This document shows, piece after piece, positions 31,751 through 44,345 of a stretch of DNA of 64,000 bases; position 1 is the stretch's first letter; each line of letters starts with the position of its first letter. The stretch spans positions 55,279,629 through 55,343,628 of the forward strand of contig OZ010616.1 in the NCBI GenBank assembly GCA_963932145.1. The letters are read 5' to 3'. The notes beneath the pieces were generated by a model. That model saw nothing but the letters and a program-made list of their open reading frames with translations. It ran no database searches and was not told the origin of the DNA. This DNA is from Acanthosepion lycidas. Taxonomy: Eukaryota > Mollusca > Cephalopoda > Sepiida > Sepiidae. The position numbers and the translations under genes were made by a program.

Positions 31751-33914
31751 GTACTAAGAAAACATGCCTGGAATATTTTTAATTGGGTACACAAAATTAG
31801 CCAACCTTTTACATACTCCCTTGCTCAATGTGGCCGTCACTTTAGTTGCTTTGGCAATTTGTTTGTCATTTTTCAATGTCAAGCAACAGATTGTCAGTGA
31901 TGGTAAAGCTCAGATATGTGAAGTGATTTTATTTGTGGAGATGTTAGCCTCAAACTAATCTTTTGGACTTAATTTTGACCAAGCAGAGTACTGGCATAAT
32001 CTCACATGATAAACAAACACCTACTACAACATGGAATAAAGCAATATGTTATACATGGAAAAAAAAGCCAACACCACCTGCCATCAAATTATACAACCAT
32101 TTAATACATCTATTTAATACAACCAAAAAGGGATTAGAATTTCAACTAAACTGCTGTCCGAGTTTCTCATATTGGTAAAAACGAGAAAGTCATATAGAGA
32201 AAAAAAAAAAACCAAAAAACTAGCATCTCCAGCAGTCATGGCAGCCCCAAATGTAATGTCTTCCTTTCAATTTTGTTATTATAGCCAAGAATGAGGGGTA
32301 TGTGGTTTGGGCAATCCAGTTTCATATGCCATCACCTGATACTAACATAGTAAGAGAAACTCATGAAAGACCTACTCTTTACCAATTACAGATTAGTCCC
32401 AGAAGAAAGATAATACACTTCATTAATAAACATGTTCTTGAAGGTGAAAAAAAAATAAAAATAAAAATAGTAAATGGGATTTGAGTTATTCCCAAAACTG
32501 CAAAAATTTGATACCAGAGAAACAGTAGAAGGGATAAAAAAAAAAAAAATTGATTAATATTACAATAATAAAACTTCCCTTCAAAATATTTCCTGGTCAG
32601 TCCTTTACAAGAAAGGGATAAAGATATGTATCTATAACATACTATGCATTACATAGTTATTAACTGTACCTTATCCTATCATGGATAAGGAGCATCACTG
32701 GGGCACAAGGAAGCTCAGAGGGTCGAAATATCTGCTCATTGGCTATGTGCATAAGTTAGCATGGATTTCAATATATGGTTCTCTTTTCTCATCTAAATGT
32801 GGAAAACACCTGACTGTTTTGTGTACATGATGTTATTGAAAAACTAGATTAATGAACAATTTGTCACCATTTTTTGTCATGGATTAAAAATAACACATAA
32901 AAGAACTGATTGATCAAAACACTTAACAGCAATTTAGCAAAGAAATTAATTTCTAAATAAGCACTCAAAGTATAGACAAATTATTAAAAGGCCATTGAAT
33001 AAAAAATGTAAAAATCAAAAATTCTGAAGTGTGTGATGTAATTTCCAGTTGAAGTTTCATAGTTACTGCAACATTGAAACATGTAATGTTCTTAGAAATG
33101 AATCTCAAGAAAATTACTAAATTTAAGAGACTTCATCCAGTTGAATTTTTTTCCTATATATATATATATATATATATATGCACAGACACACATTCTGCTG
33201 TCATTACTAATATCCCATATTATTTCTTAGTTACTTTATATTTTATGTCACTCGTGTTAGTTCCACTAAACCAGGATATATATTTCACTGACACAGCAAC
33301 TGGAGTCATGACTAAAACTGTATACACTTAACCACTTACTGACTCATGATTACACTTAACCAACGCCATACACTAGGCCGTTAACTAGGACAATCAAGTG
33401 AGGGTATTTTAGAGCTTTTGATCTAGTACCTGTTCTAACAATAGTCAGAGTACTGCTACAGTCTATCTACCCTACCACAGGGAAGTCAAAAAGGATTCAT
33501 AGGATTTGTGATCCATACATGAAGTTAGTAATCAAAAGTAGTTCTAACCATCAAAGATATTCCATCATTGCCAAGCCTCCAGCAAACCATAAAATGACCA
33601 AAGAATTGTACCTTTAGTTGCAGCAAGAAAAATAAAGGCAAAAATATCAAGAGCAACCAGAGTTAGGTATTGCCAAAAAAGAAGTAGGATTATCACCAAT
33701 TCTTGTAGAATGAAGTAAGGGTAATACTGGAAAGTAATGGGATAGAAAAAAAAAGATTACACATACAAGGCTAAAATTACTTGTTCAGTAAGTCTAGAAT
33801 TAAACACTATATGGGGGTCTTTAACCTGAAAAAAAATAAAATAAAATAAAATAAAAATAAATAAAATAAAAACACTTTTAATGATCTAAAAGCCCTATAC
33901 TATTGTTCTAAAAG
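31751..33914. other. No recognisable gene
   Basis: AT-rich. Short frames at 31764-31958, 31963-32178, 32302-32484 and 33074-33331 resemble nothing known, and the last crosses a (TA)n run (33156-33180). An A-rich AAAATAAAATAAA simple repeat lies at 33825-33870. Confidence 0.45.
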
Positions 33915-33980
33915 ACAACTTAGAGCAGTGGTTAAGTGTATATTTAACTGGTACTATCAGTTCAATTCCTGTGGACAAAA
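33915..33980 (+). mobile_element. tRNA-like SINE head
   Basis: TTAGAGCAGTGGTTAAG fits an A box region and ATCAGTTCAATTCCTGT a B box region, with tRNA-like spacing. The 3' half of a tRNA does not follow, so it is read as a SINE fragment. A (TA)n run lies downstream at 34033-34071. Confidence 0.5.
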
Positions 33981-34030
33981 ATGGCTGGAATAAGTAGAAA
34001 CAATGATAAATTTCTCCAGTAACCCCATAC

Positions 34031-34074
<44 letters not shown>

Positions 34075-34345
34075 TTCTCAAAATTAGCTAAATTTGGAGG
34101 TTATGACTTTGTATAGTCCAGCTCTATTAATACCAATTTTATTGTGAAACCATTTATTTGCATAATGAAAACAGTGTAATATAAATATTACCTTGTTGCT
34201 TAAGTTAAAATAAGCTAACCCGTGGGTCTAATACCTATGAAGAAAACATTATAGAATACCTATCACTTAAAGTTATTTTTATATGCCAATATACTAATGT
34301 GTTATATCAAATAACTTAAATATTTTTAAGAACAGGTATTTTTTT
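33981..34345. other. No gene; (TA)n tract
   Basis: Contains (TA)n at 34033-34071 and AT-rich anonymous sequence. Confidence 0.5.
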
Positions 34346-34420
34346 TAATCATTTCACACCAAGCAAGGCCACTAAAACATGAGGAATACAAAATGAAAGA
34401 ATCAGTAAGAAAAAAAAAAA
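34346..34420 (-). mobile_element. Rex/CR1-like LINE tail only
   Basis: Plus-strand AATCATTTCACACCAAGCAA, then GGCCACTAAAACATGAGG, is the 3' terminus of the LINE family seen at 43790, 45735 and 63845. Only about 75 bases remain. Confidence 0.5.
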
Positions 34421-35749
34421 GAAAATCTTGTTTTTGATATGTACATTTAAGAACAGTCTTCATCTTAATTATGAACTGTAAATATTAAAAAAATAAAATA
34501 AAAGACTCCTTTTATTCATGCTCTACATATTTCTTCTAATAAAAAATAATAATTATAAAACTGAAATCATTATAAAGGTTTAGTTGAAACTAGATACCCT
34601 CTTGATACCATGCAAGATAACAATCCTACTAAAATTGTACAATTTAATAAACCTAACTATATGGTCCAGTAAAGTAGATCATTTAACCTTGAATTGATTA
34701 ACACAAGATTAACAGCTTTGTTTCTTGGTACATTTGGATTACCATCTGAAAGTTTTAGAGACCCTATATATTAAGTACAGGCAACATTCTCTGGAAGAAG
34801 GAATTATTGTGGAAATTAATGTAATTGATTTATATTGCAGATTCTATATAGGGTTTTTCTTACCGCCTTATTAGTCATTGAGTACATGTTTATGCATATT
34901 GGGTACACAATTGAGCTCTGAAAAACCAGGAGAGAAAAACCAGTTAGCTTTTGCTTTTTTCTTTTACAATTTCTGAAATGAACTATTTACACTATTTACA
35001 TTGTTTGGACTTATCTTCATCTTTATTGTCACAATGTCACATTCACTTGGATTCAGACGTTGTATGCTCTGGACATCTGGTTATATTTGTTTAAATTTCA
35101 AACTGAACACAGAATAGTCAATCTGTATATTGGCATTTCTGAAAAGTAGTTTGATAATGTTTGTAGACATTCTTCCCATATTTATTTCATGAAATCAGCT
35201 GACATACTTCATCTGCCTTTGTTTTAATTTTAAATATATTTTTAAAACTATATCAAATTGCACCCGACACACATACAAATTAAAAAGTAACCTTACAAAA
35301 TTGAGAACTTTATAGAAAATTAAAACATGATATAAAAAGTAAAACTTTAACGGAATAAAAAAAAAAGAATATTAAGCAAAAAACAATACAAATTAAAAAT
35401 CAGATTTTTAGGGAAAGAAAACAATGTACAATTCTTCACCTATTTATTTCTTTTTTTCAGAGAAGTTTAAACAAGTGATTATCACTATCAAGTTTATGAT
35501 ACAATTTTTTTTTTTTATTGATAGTGAAAAAAAAACTCAATATTTGTGAAAATGCTATGTCATTTTTATGTAAAAACTATTTTTTCCAAGGAATAATCTG
35601 ATCATGTTCAAAGTGTAGAATATTTTTTAATATGAGAGAAAACTAATGAAACTCAAAAATTAAGAGTATATCTAACATGAACATTTTTTCTTTTTATAAA
35701 GATATGTAATGACTAATTAGATTTTATATTAGAATCTCACATAAGTTTA
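34421..35749. other. AT-rich stretch, no gene
   Basis: No frame or repeat that I recognise; many A and T runs. Confidence 0.5.
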
Positions 35750-36075
35750 CCTTTCATCCTTGCTTTGAATATTGCTGCCACATCTGGTCTGGTGCTCCTA
35801 CTATATATGTATAAATTCTTGATAAAATCCTTAAGAATCTTTCATGTTATTGGTCCTAACCTGGCATGTCAGCTTCAGTTACTTTCCCACTGCCATGAGC
35901 TTTCCTAATCAACTTTGATCTTCAGAAATTTAAATTCAATGTCAATTATTATCTTCTGTCTTAATTCCTGTTTTGTTTTATTGTTCCCACTCAATGTTTT
36001 TCTTTTTCTCATTTTCTAACATTCAGTAAACTCTTGTATCTTTGTGGCTTTATTGCCTTGCCTAGGGTGAAATGA
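35750..36075 (+). mobile_element. Rex/CR1-like LINE, 3' end with internal deletion
   Basis: Begins with an ATTGCTGCCACATCTGGTCT block (CC-IWSG reading), passes through ATTGGTCCTAACCTGGCATG (IGP-LA), then jumps to AAATTTAAATTCAATGTCAA (FK-NVN). It ends in the tail CTTTGTGGCTTTATTGCCTT plus GGGTGAAATGATCAAG. Compared with 45854-46618, the YKYFHG-to-WNSL middle is missing. Confidence 0.7.
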
Positions 36076-37441
36076 TCAAGAAGAAATAAAGTCAAAGAGA
36101 AACAGACATTTCACAAAATTAAGGATATTCAGTTTTGCAACTTTAGTATTTGAGAAAAAACTTTGTGCATAAGATCTGAGGCACGATTCATTACAAAAGT
36201 TATCTTCCAAAATTTGGAAAAAATACAAGAATACATTCAATGTGTTGTTAACTTCCATTGGCTAACAAATTCTTCATTTTAATATAGTTATTTTAAAACT
36301 CTTACCAGGACATATTCCACTAAACAATATTCACTTATAATTATAGACTAACTATCATAAAAAAAATAAAATACCAACTAGTCATTCCTACGGAGATATT
36401 GGTTATTGAAAGTTAAAAAAAATATTTCGAAGGCTGTGAAAAAAACCATACAAATTATTTCTACAAAAACTAACAAGTCTTTCAAAGAAAGCAATTTATA
36501 TATAACTATACTAAAATTCTATTATATAACAATATATACAACTATACAAAAATATAATTAAAATAGTACAAAGAAAATTATAAGCTTTAATAAGTACTTT
36601 ATAGTATTTATACAAAACTACCATATTTGGGAAGGTTCAATGAATTTTGCCCTCGTGTGTTCAATAAAAGATATTTAATGACTACTTAATTTGATTAGAG
36701 AGTTAATTTACAAATTCTTTCTATGGCAAAAATTATCTAAAAAAAAAAATTTTTCAAAATGACTTCCAGCTAAGATATTAAAGAGATCAAAACAAACTCT
36801 CTTCAATAGGAAAATTTCAACTATAAATTACAAATGGTTATATGTAACAATGTGCTTATGAAAATTTCTAATATAAAATAGTTTCGGAGGATTATTACAT
36901 GGCACAAAGACAACATTTTAAAATGGTTGTTAATCATTAAGTCTGTTATATATTAATCCTACAAAGAAAAATGTCACAAAAACGGATACTTTAATTGTCA
37001 CAGTATAGGCTGAAAATAAAGAATAAATTCCCAGAAGAGTTTAAATCCTGACACCTGAGTATACTGGCTGCACTTACCAATCTGAGCTTTGAGGAATTCA
37101 ACAATTATCAGAAAGCCTTTAATCTTTTTCAGTCTCTCTATTCTTCAGTATTTGTAGAAAAATTACAAGTCAAAATTTAAAATTCTTCATATAGAAAAAA
37201 AAATTAGCAATATTAATTCTACAAGAGCAAAAGAATTTCATTCTTTGATAAATTTTTAATAGGTCATAAAAAGCAATTAACTTTTAGAAAGGACTATTAA
37301 ATAACCTTGAATCAAAATTTGGAGCCTGTTAATTTTTATCCTTAATTATTTTCTTACAGCTGAAAGCTAATTCTCTGTTGTAGATCTTTATATGGGAGAA
37401 CGTTTTTATATATTATATATATATATATATATACATACACG
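36076..37441. other. AT-rich stretch, no gene
   Basis: One 60-codon frame (36076-36258, minus) and nothing recognisable. A (TA)n run lies at about 37409-37433 just before the next repeat. Confidence 0.5.
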
Positions 37442-37826
37442 TTTCATTAAATAATATAGACAAGTTTTGTCTATTTTAAGTTCCTTTCATATTGTCTCAT
37501 AAGCTTAATACCATTATCATTGAAAGATGAAAGGAAATCACCATATTGATACATGTTTTAATCCTATCTAAGCTTTCGGCTTACATAAGCCATTATCAAA
37601 GATGGCAATTACATTTCAATATATCAAACAATACACAGACAAAACAATAATGATTGTTTTTGTTGCATGAAAAATTTCAAAGCAATGACAAACTCGTGTA
37701 TACGAGATGCAGAAGTGAAAATCGGGTTGCAGCTCATGATGTCACACATGACCACACGAGAGTGAAAACGAGAAGTATTAAGTATGGGAAGCCGTTGGTA
37801 TAAACCAATGGCTTCTGTTATCAATT
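37442..37826 (-). mobile_element. Penelope-like terminal repeat, copy 2
   Basis: Aligns with 7005-7380 from GTTTCATTAAATAATATAGA-type sequence at the left to GGCTTCTGTTAT at the right. Shared blocks include TTGATACATGTTT, GCTTACATAAGCCATTATCA, GTTGCAGCTCATGA and GTCACACATGACCACACGAG. The stem-loop at 37788-37815 is kept. The middle (37640-37690) differs most between copies. Confidence 0.5.
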
Positions 37827-38043
37827 ATAGGCATTTAAGAATATTTGTGAAGATTTTATAGTTTATTTTGTTCAGGTTAGGTTTCAACTGCTTCATGTAT
37901 ATAGCTTCAAGAATTTTTAGTTTTTGTTTGTTTTCATGTTTAAGTATAGCTATGTTTTCAATGAGGATTCTCTGGAATTGTGTACATGGCCAGGCATGTT
38001 TTAAATGTCTAAAAAATTGCTGCCTAAATATACACAATATATA

Positions 38044-38101
<58 letters not shown>

Positions 38102-38127
38102 TATATATACATATACACACACACACA
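37827..38127. other. No gene; TA/CA microsatellite
   Basis: Ordinary sequence leading into (TG)n, (TA)n and (CA)n between about 38041 and 38127. Translated runs of Tyr-Ile here are artefacts of the microsatellite. Confidence 0.55.
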
Positions 38128-38631
38128 CAGAGGGTGTTGCCAAAAATTTGACAACATTTGCAGGCCAATAATTCTGGCAATTCTTGTTAAAATAAGCTCA
38201 AATTTTCACAGAATGTATAGAAATAGACCAAGATTTCATATTTTTTTTTTTAATAACCAGGCCTGGTGGAGATGAAGACAGTTTTCTGATGAAATGGACA
38301 CTGCAGTCACTGGACCTGTCCCCATATGTTTTTTTATGGGGATATGTGAAGGGACATGTCTATATCAACCACTTCCTGCTAGCATTGATAAACTCAAGCA
38401 GAGAATCACTTCTGCACTCAATGTTACCAGAGACATGCTACAGCGTGTTTAGCAAGAGCTTAGCTACCAACTTCACATGTGTCGTGCCACAGATGGTGCA
38501 CATATTGAACACTTATGAAATCAGTCCCATAATAAACATAATACCTAAACTGCTCCATTTCATTGAGCTAGGTTTAGTAGTTTTCAAGATAATTGCTTTT
38601 AAAATGATGTCAAATTTTCAGGCACACTCTG
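38128..38631 (+). mobile_element. TIR-flanked mariner derivative with transposase C-terminus
   Basis: The left end CAGAGGGTGTTGCCAAAAAT (38128 on) and the inverse of the right end (38609-38631, CAGAGTGTGCCTGAAAATTT) are imperfect inverted repeats that share CAGAG-GTG and AAAATTTGAC. Inside, SLDLSPYVFLWGYVKGHVY is the SPDL-P-DFFLWGYVK block of a mariner-type transposase; then, in another frame, NVTRDMLQRV and MCRATDGAHIEHL follow. Only the last quarter of the transposase remains, so the copy is non-autonomous. TA follows the right end, as expected at a mariner target. Confidence 0.7.
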
Positions 38632-38687
38632 TAGGTTTTGTCTGATGGTCACATAAGTGTGAAACCCAGGTTTACAAACTCATAATA

Positions 38688-38765
<78 letters not shown>

Positions 38766-39779
38766 CTGTTACTAAGAACACCAGTTTTAGTCTTTTGAAA
38801 GGATGAAACATTACACAGAATTTTCCAATTTTGTCATTCAATACTCCTAACATTCAAACTAATTTTCATGGATATATAATGATGTATGTGTTTGGTCATC
38901 AGTTGACTATTTTAAATGAAAAAAATATTTTAGTATTCACACTTGACAACTCTGGTTTATAACTTGTATTGATTATGAACAATGCCTTGTTTATCAGACA
39001 ATAATTTAAAGAAAGGTAGGTTTGACAAAAATGCTTCCGTAATATTTTTAATATTTGTAATAAGGATTGTCATTTAATTTGCTCAATATTTCAGTATTAA
39101 TTTTGTAATTGTTAATTTTTAAAAGGCTATGCATTTTCTTAGATTTTAATATATTCAGGCAGCAATTAAAAAAAGAAAAAAAAAGTTATTTGCACTCTAT
39201 AACAAGATTTTAAAAATCTATATAAATTAAGATTTGATAAAATAAAATTACAGATTCAAACATGAACACAATTAGAATATTTTATTAATTAAATCAACTT
39301 CAGACAACAAAAGCCCATTTTATTAAATTAATAAAGTAACATAGCTCTGCTGAGCTGATACCAAATTTAACTTAAACTTGTAATTTACAGTGAATAATTA
39401 AATTTACAGAGCATTTTAAACATCAAATTATTTAATGCAAACAGAGCCTGGCCTCTACACCTCAGTTTGTGCTTTTAGTATTTAGAGAATGTATAAAATT
39501 GTGAGCCAGAGCAAAGTTTAAAAAAAAAAAAAAAATCTTCCATTGTTTAATCTATTTCCTGTCACACAAAAATTATCTTCAAAAGAAGAAACTAAACCAA
39601 AATTCTTTGTAAAACACCCACAATTCTAGAATATAAAATGTTATACTTTCAATTTATCTACATTCTTTATTGTGTATATGTTGATTTTGATAAGACCAAA
39701 TTTCCAACCCTTCAGCCTTCCACAAATACAAATTTAAGACATAAAAAAAAAATGTTTATTCTTTTTAATAAGACATGCA
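38632..39779. other. AT-rich stretch with a long (TA)n tract
   Basis: (TA)n of about 34 units at 38695-38762. The rest is A/T-rich and empty of recognisable features. Confidence 0.6.
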
Positions 39780-40215
39780 TATCTCTAAATGCAAGTCTGG
39801 TCTTGTGCTTCTATTCTTGATAAAATCTGCAATGTCATTGGTCCTAAGTTGGCATCTCTGCTTCAGTTACTTACCCCACTGTCATAATATATCTTCTATA
39901 CCTTTCTATACAGATACTTTCAGGTCAGATTTTGATTTGTTTTTCTCTTTAGGTACCTCGCTATCACAAATTTAAGTGCAGTTGCAGCTACGTCTGATCA
40001 TTTTACTAATTAAATTAAGTGTAAGTAAACCAAGCGTAAGTCCTATGCTAATGGTTTCCTCTTTCGTGGAACTCTTCCAGTTTCCAACTTTCCTGTCAGC
40101 TATAATCTTCAAAAATTTAAATGCAATGTCAATCGTCATTTGAATCCTGTTCTCTTCTCTTTCTCTACGTTTGACAAATTTCTTTCGCCTTGCTTGGGGT
40201 AAAAAAAAATGATTA
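39780..40215 (+). mobile_element. Rex/CR1-like LINE, 3' end
   Basis: Starts near an AAGTCTGGTCTTGTGCTTCT block, gives AMSLVLSWHLCFSYLPHCH (the IGPDLA--LQ-LSHC region in a shifted frame), and later ELFQFPTFLSAIIFKNLNAM (the NLQ-FK-NVN region). It ends with CTTGCTTGGGGTAAAAAAAA and ATGATTAAG. Frames are broken. Confidence 0.65.
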
Positions 40216-41284
40216 AGAAAAATAAAAAAAATATTGTCGTCAGTGTACTGTACAGACACTGTAGTGTAGTAGCGTACGGTAAAAAAGGAGTTGACTTTTG
40301 AAGGTAATAATACCAAATTAAATCCGAATACTTTTGGGTTTTTTGGGGGGTTTTTTTTGTTTTTTGAGTGTACTTTTAGACACGAAACACATTATTTTTA
40401 AAACTTGAAAACTCAGATCGAATATTAGAAACAAAAGTGTCAAAATTTTGAGTTGACACTTCAAAGAAATAAATTTAAAAACCAACAAATAAGTTTTCGC
40501 TTATCTATCCCATAACAAATTCATTGAAAATGAAGTATTCTGTATTATGATAATTCATAATTTTTTTTTTTTTTTTTTTTTTACTTTTTAAGTTGTGTGA
40601 AAAGGTGGGCTTACATGAGCGAATTAACTTGATCGTAGAAAAATGCACATGTACATTCGTACTCACGACCAAGTTACACACAGAATAACGTCCACAATAA
40701 AACACCCACACAGATCAGATGGTAAGATTTAAAAAGTAAATAGTGGGCGTATTTTAACTTAAATACTAATAATTCAGAAACTGTTACTTGTAAATTTTTC
40801 ACCTTAAGATAACTAAAGAAAAAAAAAATTAAAAATTGGGGGGGGGATGAATATTTCAAAATTTTTTTTTTTTCACGAATTCGAAAACATTTTCAGTTAG
40901 TACTAAGAAAAAAAAAATTCACATATTTCTAAACGAAAGAATTTTACATGCAATTTAGAAACATCCGATGCTTAGATTAGATTGCCAGTATAAAAATTAA
41001 CTAGACGAAACAGGACTTATTACTTACCGATATTGCAATTATTAATCGGTTATTTATTCGCGACTACCGAGCACTACCATTTACGCACATTTAAACGTAA
41101 AGAAAAAAAAATGTTTGAAAAAGTATTTTAATTCAGCTACACATTAAGAATAAGGTTGTAATGTAGATTATTAATCGTTCTTGGTATTTTTAAAAAGGAA
41201 GGGAGACATAACACGCTTAGAATACATTTTTGTTGAGGTTGGTGAAATAAAAAGGTGTGGTCAAGTTGGGACCGGACCCGGAAG

Positions 41285-41315
<31 letters not shown>

Positions 41316-42744
41316 CATACACTGATCATTGGTGATACTATTTAAAAACATTACTGAAAGTGCGCTTACAAGTTATAAATTATAGAATTAATTTACTAAT
41401 AAAAAAATAAAAATAAAAAAAAAGGTGTTAGCTAAGAAGACCTAAGAATACGAATTTAGATAGTTGCCCAGAGATATAGTTTTTTTAGTTTCAGATGGAG
41501 GTAGTTAAAAACCAAAAAAAAAATAAGGGCGATGAACAATTAGTGACGTATGCATGCTCGCACAGGTAAAAAAAAAAACAAAAAAAAAACCGTGGTTACA
41601 CACACATTATTAATAATAGACGAGATTATATTGCATAGTGAATATACGGTCGGTTGGGTGTATACTTGGGCGTGAAGTACTCTGCATAGATCTGTCTTTA
41701 GTGTACAACTTTACACAGAATTGCGAGAAGAAAACAGATTCGTTTCAGGATATGATATATAAACCGACTTATCGCATTTAGGGCGTAAAACTTGTATAAT
41801 AGTCAAGAAAAAAATAATTTATATAGAAAAAGGGTGTCATATCGATGCTTAACAACATAACGTGTGTAAATAATAAAAAAAATTTTTTTAAAAAGGGAAA
41901 GGTTGTAACGTGTGTGGATGGATATGCGAATGGATACTAAATTTTAAAGTGTTAAAAAAGTACAGTAATAATGCGTAAAAGTAACAAGACAGTAGTCATA
42001 TTTTTTTTTTTTTTTCAGTACAGTCCAGACAACACGTACAAAAGTACATTTTTATAATAGATGGAATCTGGTCTGGAGAAATCTTTTAAAGTTCTCTACC
42101 TAGTAATAAATATTACCCATTTTTAATTAACTTTAAATAATTCCCCAGCTAAATATCCTTTTTATTACCACCATGCTTTGTTTCTTTTTTGTTTTGTTAA
42201 ATTTAATTCGACTTCGCTGTTATTATGCAAGTGTGGCTTTAGTTCGTATATGTAGTAGTCAAAGTATACACGATATGTTCATTTAAAAACGAATATTTTT
42301 GGATTATACTAATCAAGTGTTTTAATTTCACTATGTTTTAATTTCTTTGTGTATTTAATGCTCTTAACAAAAGCAGAAATTCAAGAAGGAAAATAAAAGT
42401 CATTTACTTTAAATAACTTAGCAAAATTATGGTGACAGTCACACATAAACAGAAGATACGCTGAAAGTGTACATGCAAACGAAACATACGGTCATTAGAA
42501 ACACGCACACTGCTATACATACAAACACACACATATTCGTGTGGGCACACTCATACAAATAGACACATACACACAAAAAAAGGATAGATTGCACTGCCTC
42601 TTACCAACACTACTTTTAACTATTAACTATCACGTAGACAAAACTTTCGTCAAATTGACCAAGATAGAAAAAACTTTGTTTAAGATTATGAATAATTAAA
42701 TAACGATTATTTTTCCTTCCTAAGTACTGGAATTGATTCCTTAC
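40216..42744. other. Probable first intron and gene-proximal DNA
   Basis: AT-rich with T and A runs (about 40559-40582, 41287-41306, 42001-42015), but with more CpG and fewer recognisable transposons than the sequence on either side. If the exon at 42745-42810 is real, this is the start of its first intron. I could not find a second exon. Confidence 0.35.
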
Positions 42745-42810
42745 CGGATAAGGCGTGTCATCTTCGGCAGCGACTCTCTTCATAGATGATTTCCTTGAAT
42801 GAGCCGCCAT
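42745..42810 (-). CDS. Putative first coding exon of a host gene
   Basis: On the minus strand the exon reads MAAHSRKSSMKRVAAEDD, then TPYP, and stops at a splice donor CCG|GTAAGGAATC (donor GT at 42743-42744), phase 0, 22 codons. The start is AAAATGGCGGCT, a strong context with purine at -3 and G at +4; an in-frame ATG 19 codons upstream (42865-42867) has a poorer context. A short basic N-terminus then an acidic patch is typical of nuclear or cytosolic proteins, but I cannot name the gene. It is the only host-like exon I see, and codon use is far less AT-rich than around it. The rest of the gene should lie at lower coordinates, in or beyond the window. Confidence 0.5.
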
Positions 42811-42870
42811 TTTCCTAAAACGCACTTCTAATGTACCCAGACAGAGGGCGCTCTCTAGCACACACATATT
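42811..42870 (-). promoter_or_regulatory. Putative 5' UTR and core promoter of the exon
   Basis: Upstream of the start on the minus strand lies GAGAGCGCCCTCTGTCTGGG then TGCGTTTTAGGAAA. The G/C-rich, CpG-containing stretch stands out in this region, and AAAATGGCGGC also resembles the AAGATGGCGGC motif often found at animal transcription starts. No TATA box is evident. Confidence 0.35.
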
Positions 42871-42894
42871 TCTACTCTTAAGCCTAGAGTTTAA

Positions 42895-43094
42895 TAAAAA
42901 AAAAAAATAAAAAAATAATAATAATACGCAACCTTATTGGACACGATAGTCATATGTGAATGTGTGTGCGCATATATATATATATATATCTATATCTATC
43001 TATCTATATATATATATATATATACATATATATATGTGTGTGTAAATATGTGTGTTTGTGAGCTTTAAATTTATATTATATTTACATACATTCA

Positions 43095-43190
<96 letters not shown>
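42895..43190. repeat. Cluster of A-rich, (TA)n, (CTAT)n and (CA)n microsatellites
   Basis: Poly(A)-type sequence, then TA, TATC, TG and CA tracts, ending in a (TA)n of about 30 units (43128-43188). No gene. Confidence 0.9.
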
Positions 43191-43191
<1 letters not shown>

Positions 43192-43789
43192 ATCAATCAT
43201 GTGAAAGAAGTTTTATCAAACTTTTTAGTTACTAATATAAATTTAAAAAGCTTCAAACCATTTGAAAAACTTAAATCACAATGAAAATTCCTTTTTTAAA
43301 AATGCAAAATAATTTTTTCATATATTTTTTTAAATGCCTGAATTTTTTTAACGATATATTTATGAACAAAATATTTGTTTTTTTATTAATTATATTATTA
43401 TATCAAAAATTTACAATTCTATATTTTCTATAAGATATTTACAATTCTACAATTTTTATATGATATTTAAATATGTAAAAGCTTTTTTTAAGTTATGGGT
43501 AAAATTATTTTGGAAAACAAACATAAAATTATTATTAAACCTGCAATTAAATTTTAATTAATGATAGATATGAAATGTTAAAGTTAACAAGATGAATTGA
43601 ATTCATTTAGCAATAAAAATGTCTATATAACTTTATGGAATATACATTCTAATGAAATTTATATTTTCTATTGACAATTACATTTTGACATTTATATTTA
43701 GTTTACTTAGTTGAGAAAACCTTAAATCCTTATTGCCAGTTTTTGTTGTGTTTTTATAGCTTTTTGTTTTGTTTTTTGTTTTTGTTTTT
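43191..43789. other. AT-rich stretch, no gene
   Basis: Very AT-rich; the pair CAAAAATTTACAATTCTATA and a neighbouring near repeat (about 43405-43460) is a minor local duplication. Confidence 0.5.
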
Positions 43790-44345
43790 TAATCATTTCA
43801 CTCCAAAAGGTAATAAAGCCACTAAGATGAAAAGTGTAACTGATTGTTAGAGAATATGAGAAAAACTACAATTAAGGAGAGAGGACAATAAAAGAACAAG
43901 AACTAAGAAAACAGAACATAATGATTGACATTCCTTTAAATTTTTGAAGATCAAAGGCAATAAAGCCACTAAGATGCAAAGGGCTACTGAGTATTAGAGA
44001 ATATGAGAAAAACTACTATTAAGGTGAGAGGACAATAAAAGAACAAGAATTAAAAAGACAGAAGATAACAATTGACATTGCATTCAAAGGCAATATAGCC
44101 ACTAGGAAGCAAGGGGTTACTGATTGTTAGAGAATGTGAAAAAAACTACTATTAAGGAGAGAGGACAATAAAAGAACAAGATTAAGAAGACAGAAAATAA
44201 CGATTGACACTGCATTTAAAGGCAATAAAGCCACTAGGACACAAGAGGTTTACTGATTGTTAGAGAAAGTGAGAAAACTACTATTAAGGAGAGAGGACAA
44301 TAAAACAATAAGAAAACAGAAGATAATGATTGACATTGCATTTAA
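43790..44345 (-). repeat. Four tandem copies of a LINE 3' UTR unit
   Basis: A unit of about 132-150 bp occurs four times in a row (starts near 43807, 43956, 44090 and 44218). Each copy keeps AATA-AGCCACTA, GATTGTTAGAGAAT-type words, GGAGAGAGGACAATAAAA and GATTGACATTGCATTTAAA. The same unit stands once at 63845-64000. It is the 3' untranslated part of the Rex/CR1-like LINE whose body follows at 44346. Confidence 0.8.

Noticed and set aside
31963-32484. Short frames of 60-71 codons on the plus strand
   Set aside because: A-rich, no motif, no splice signals that would link them and no copies elsewhere in the window.
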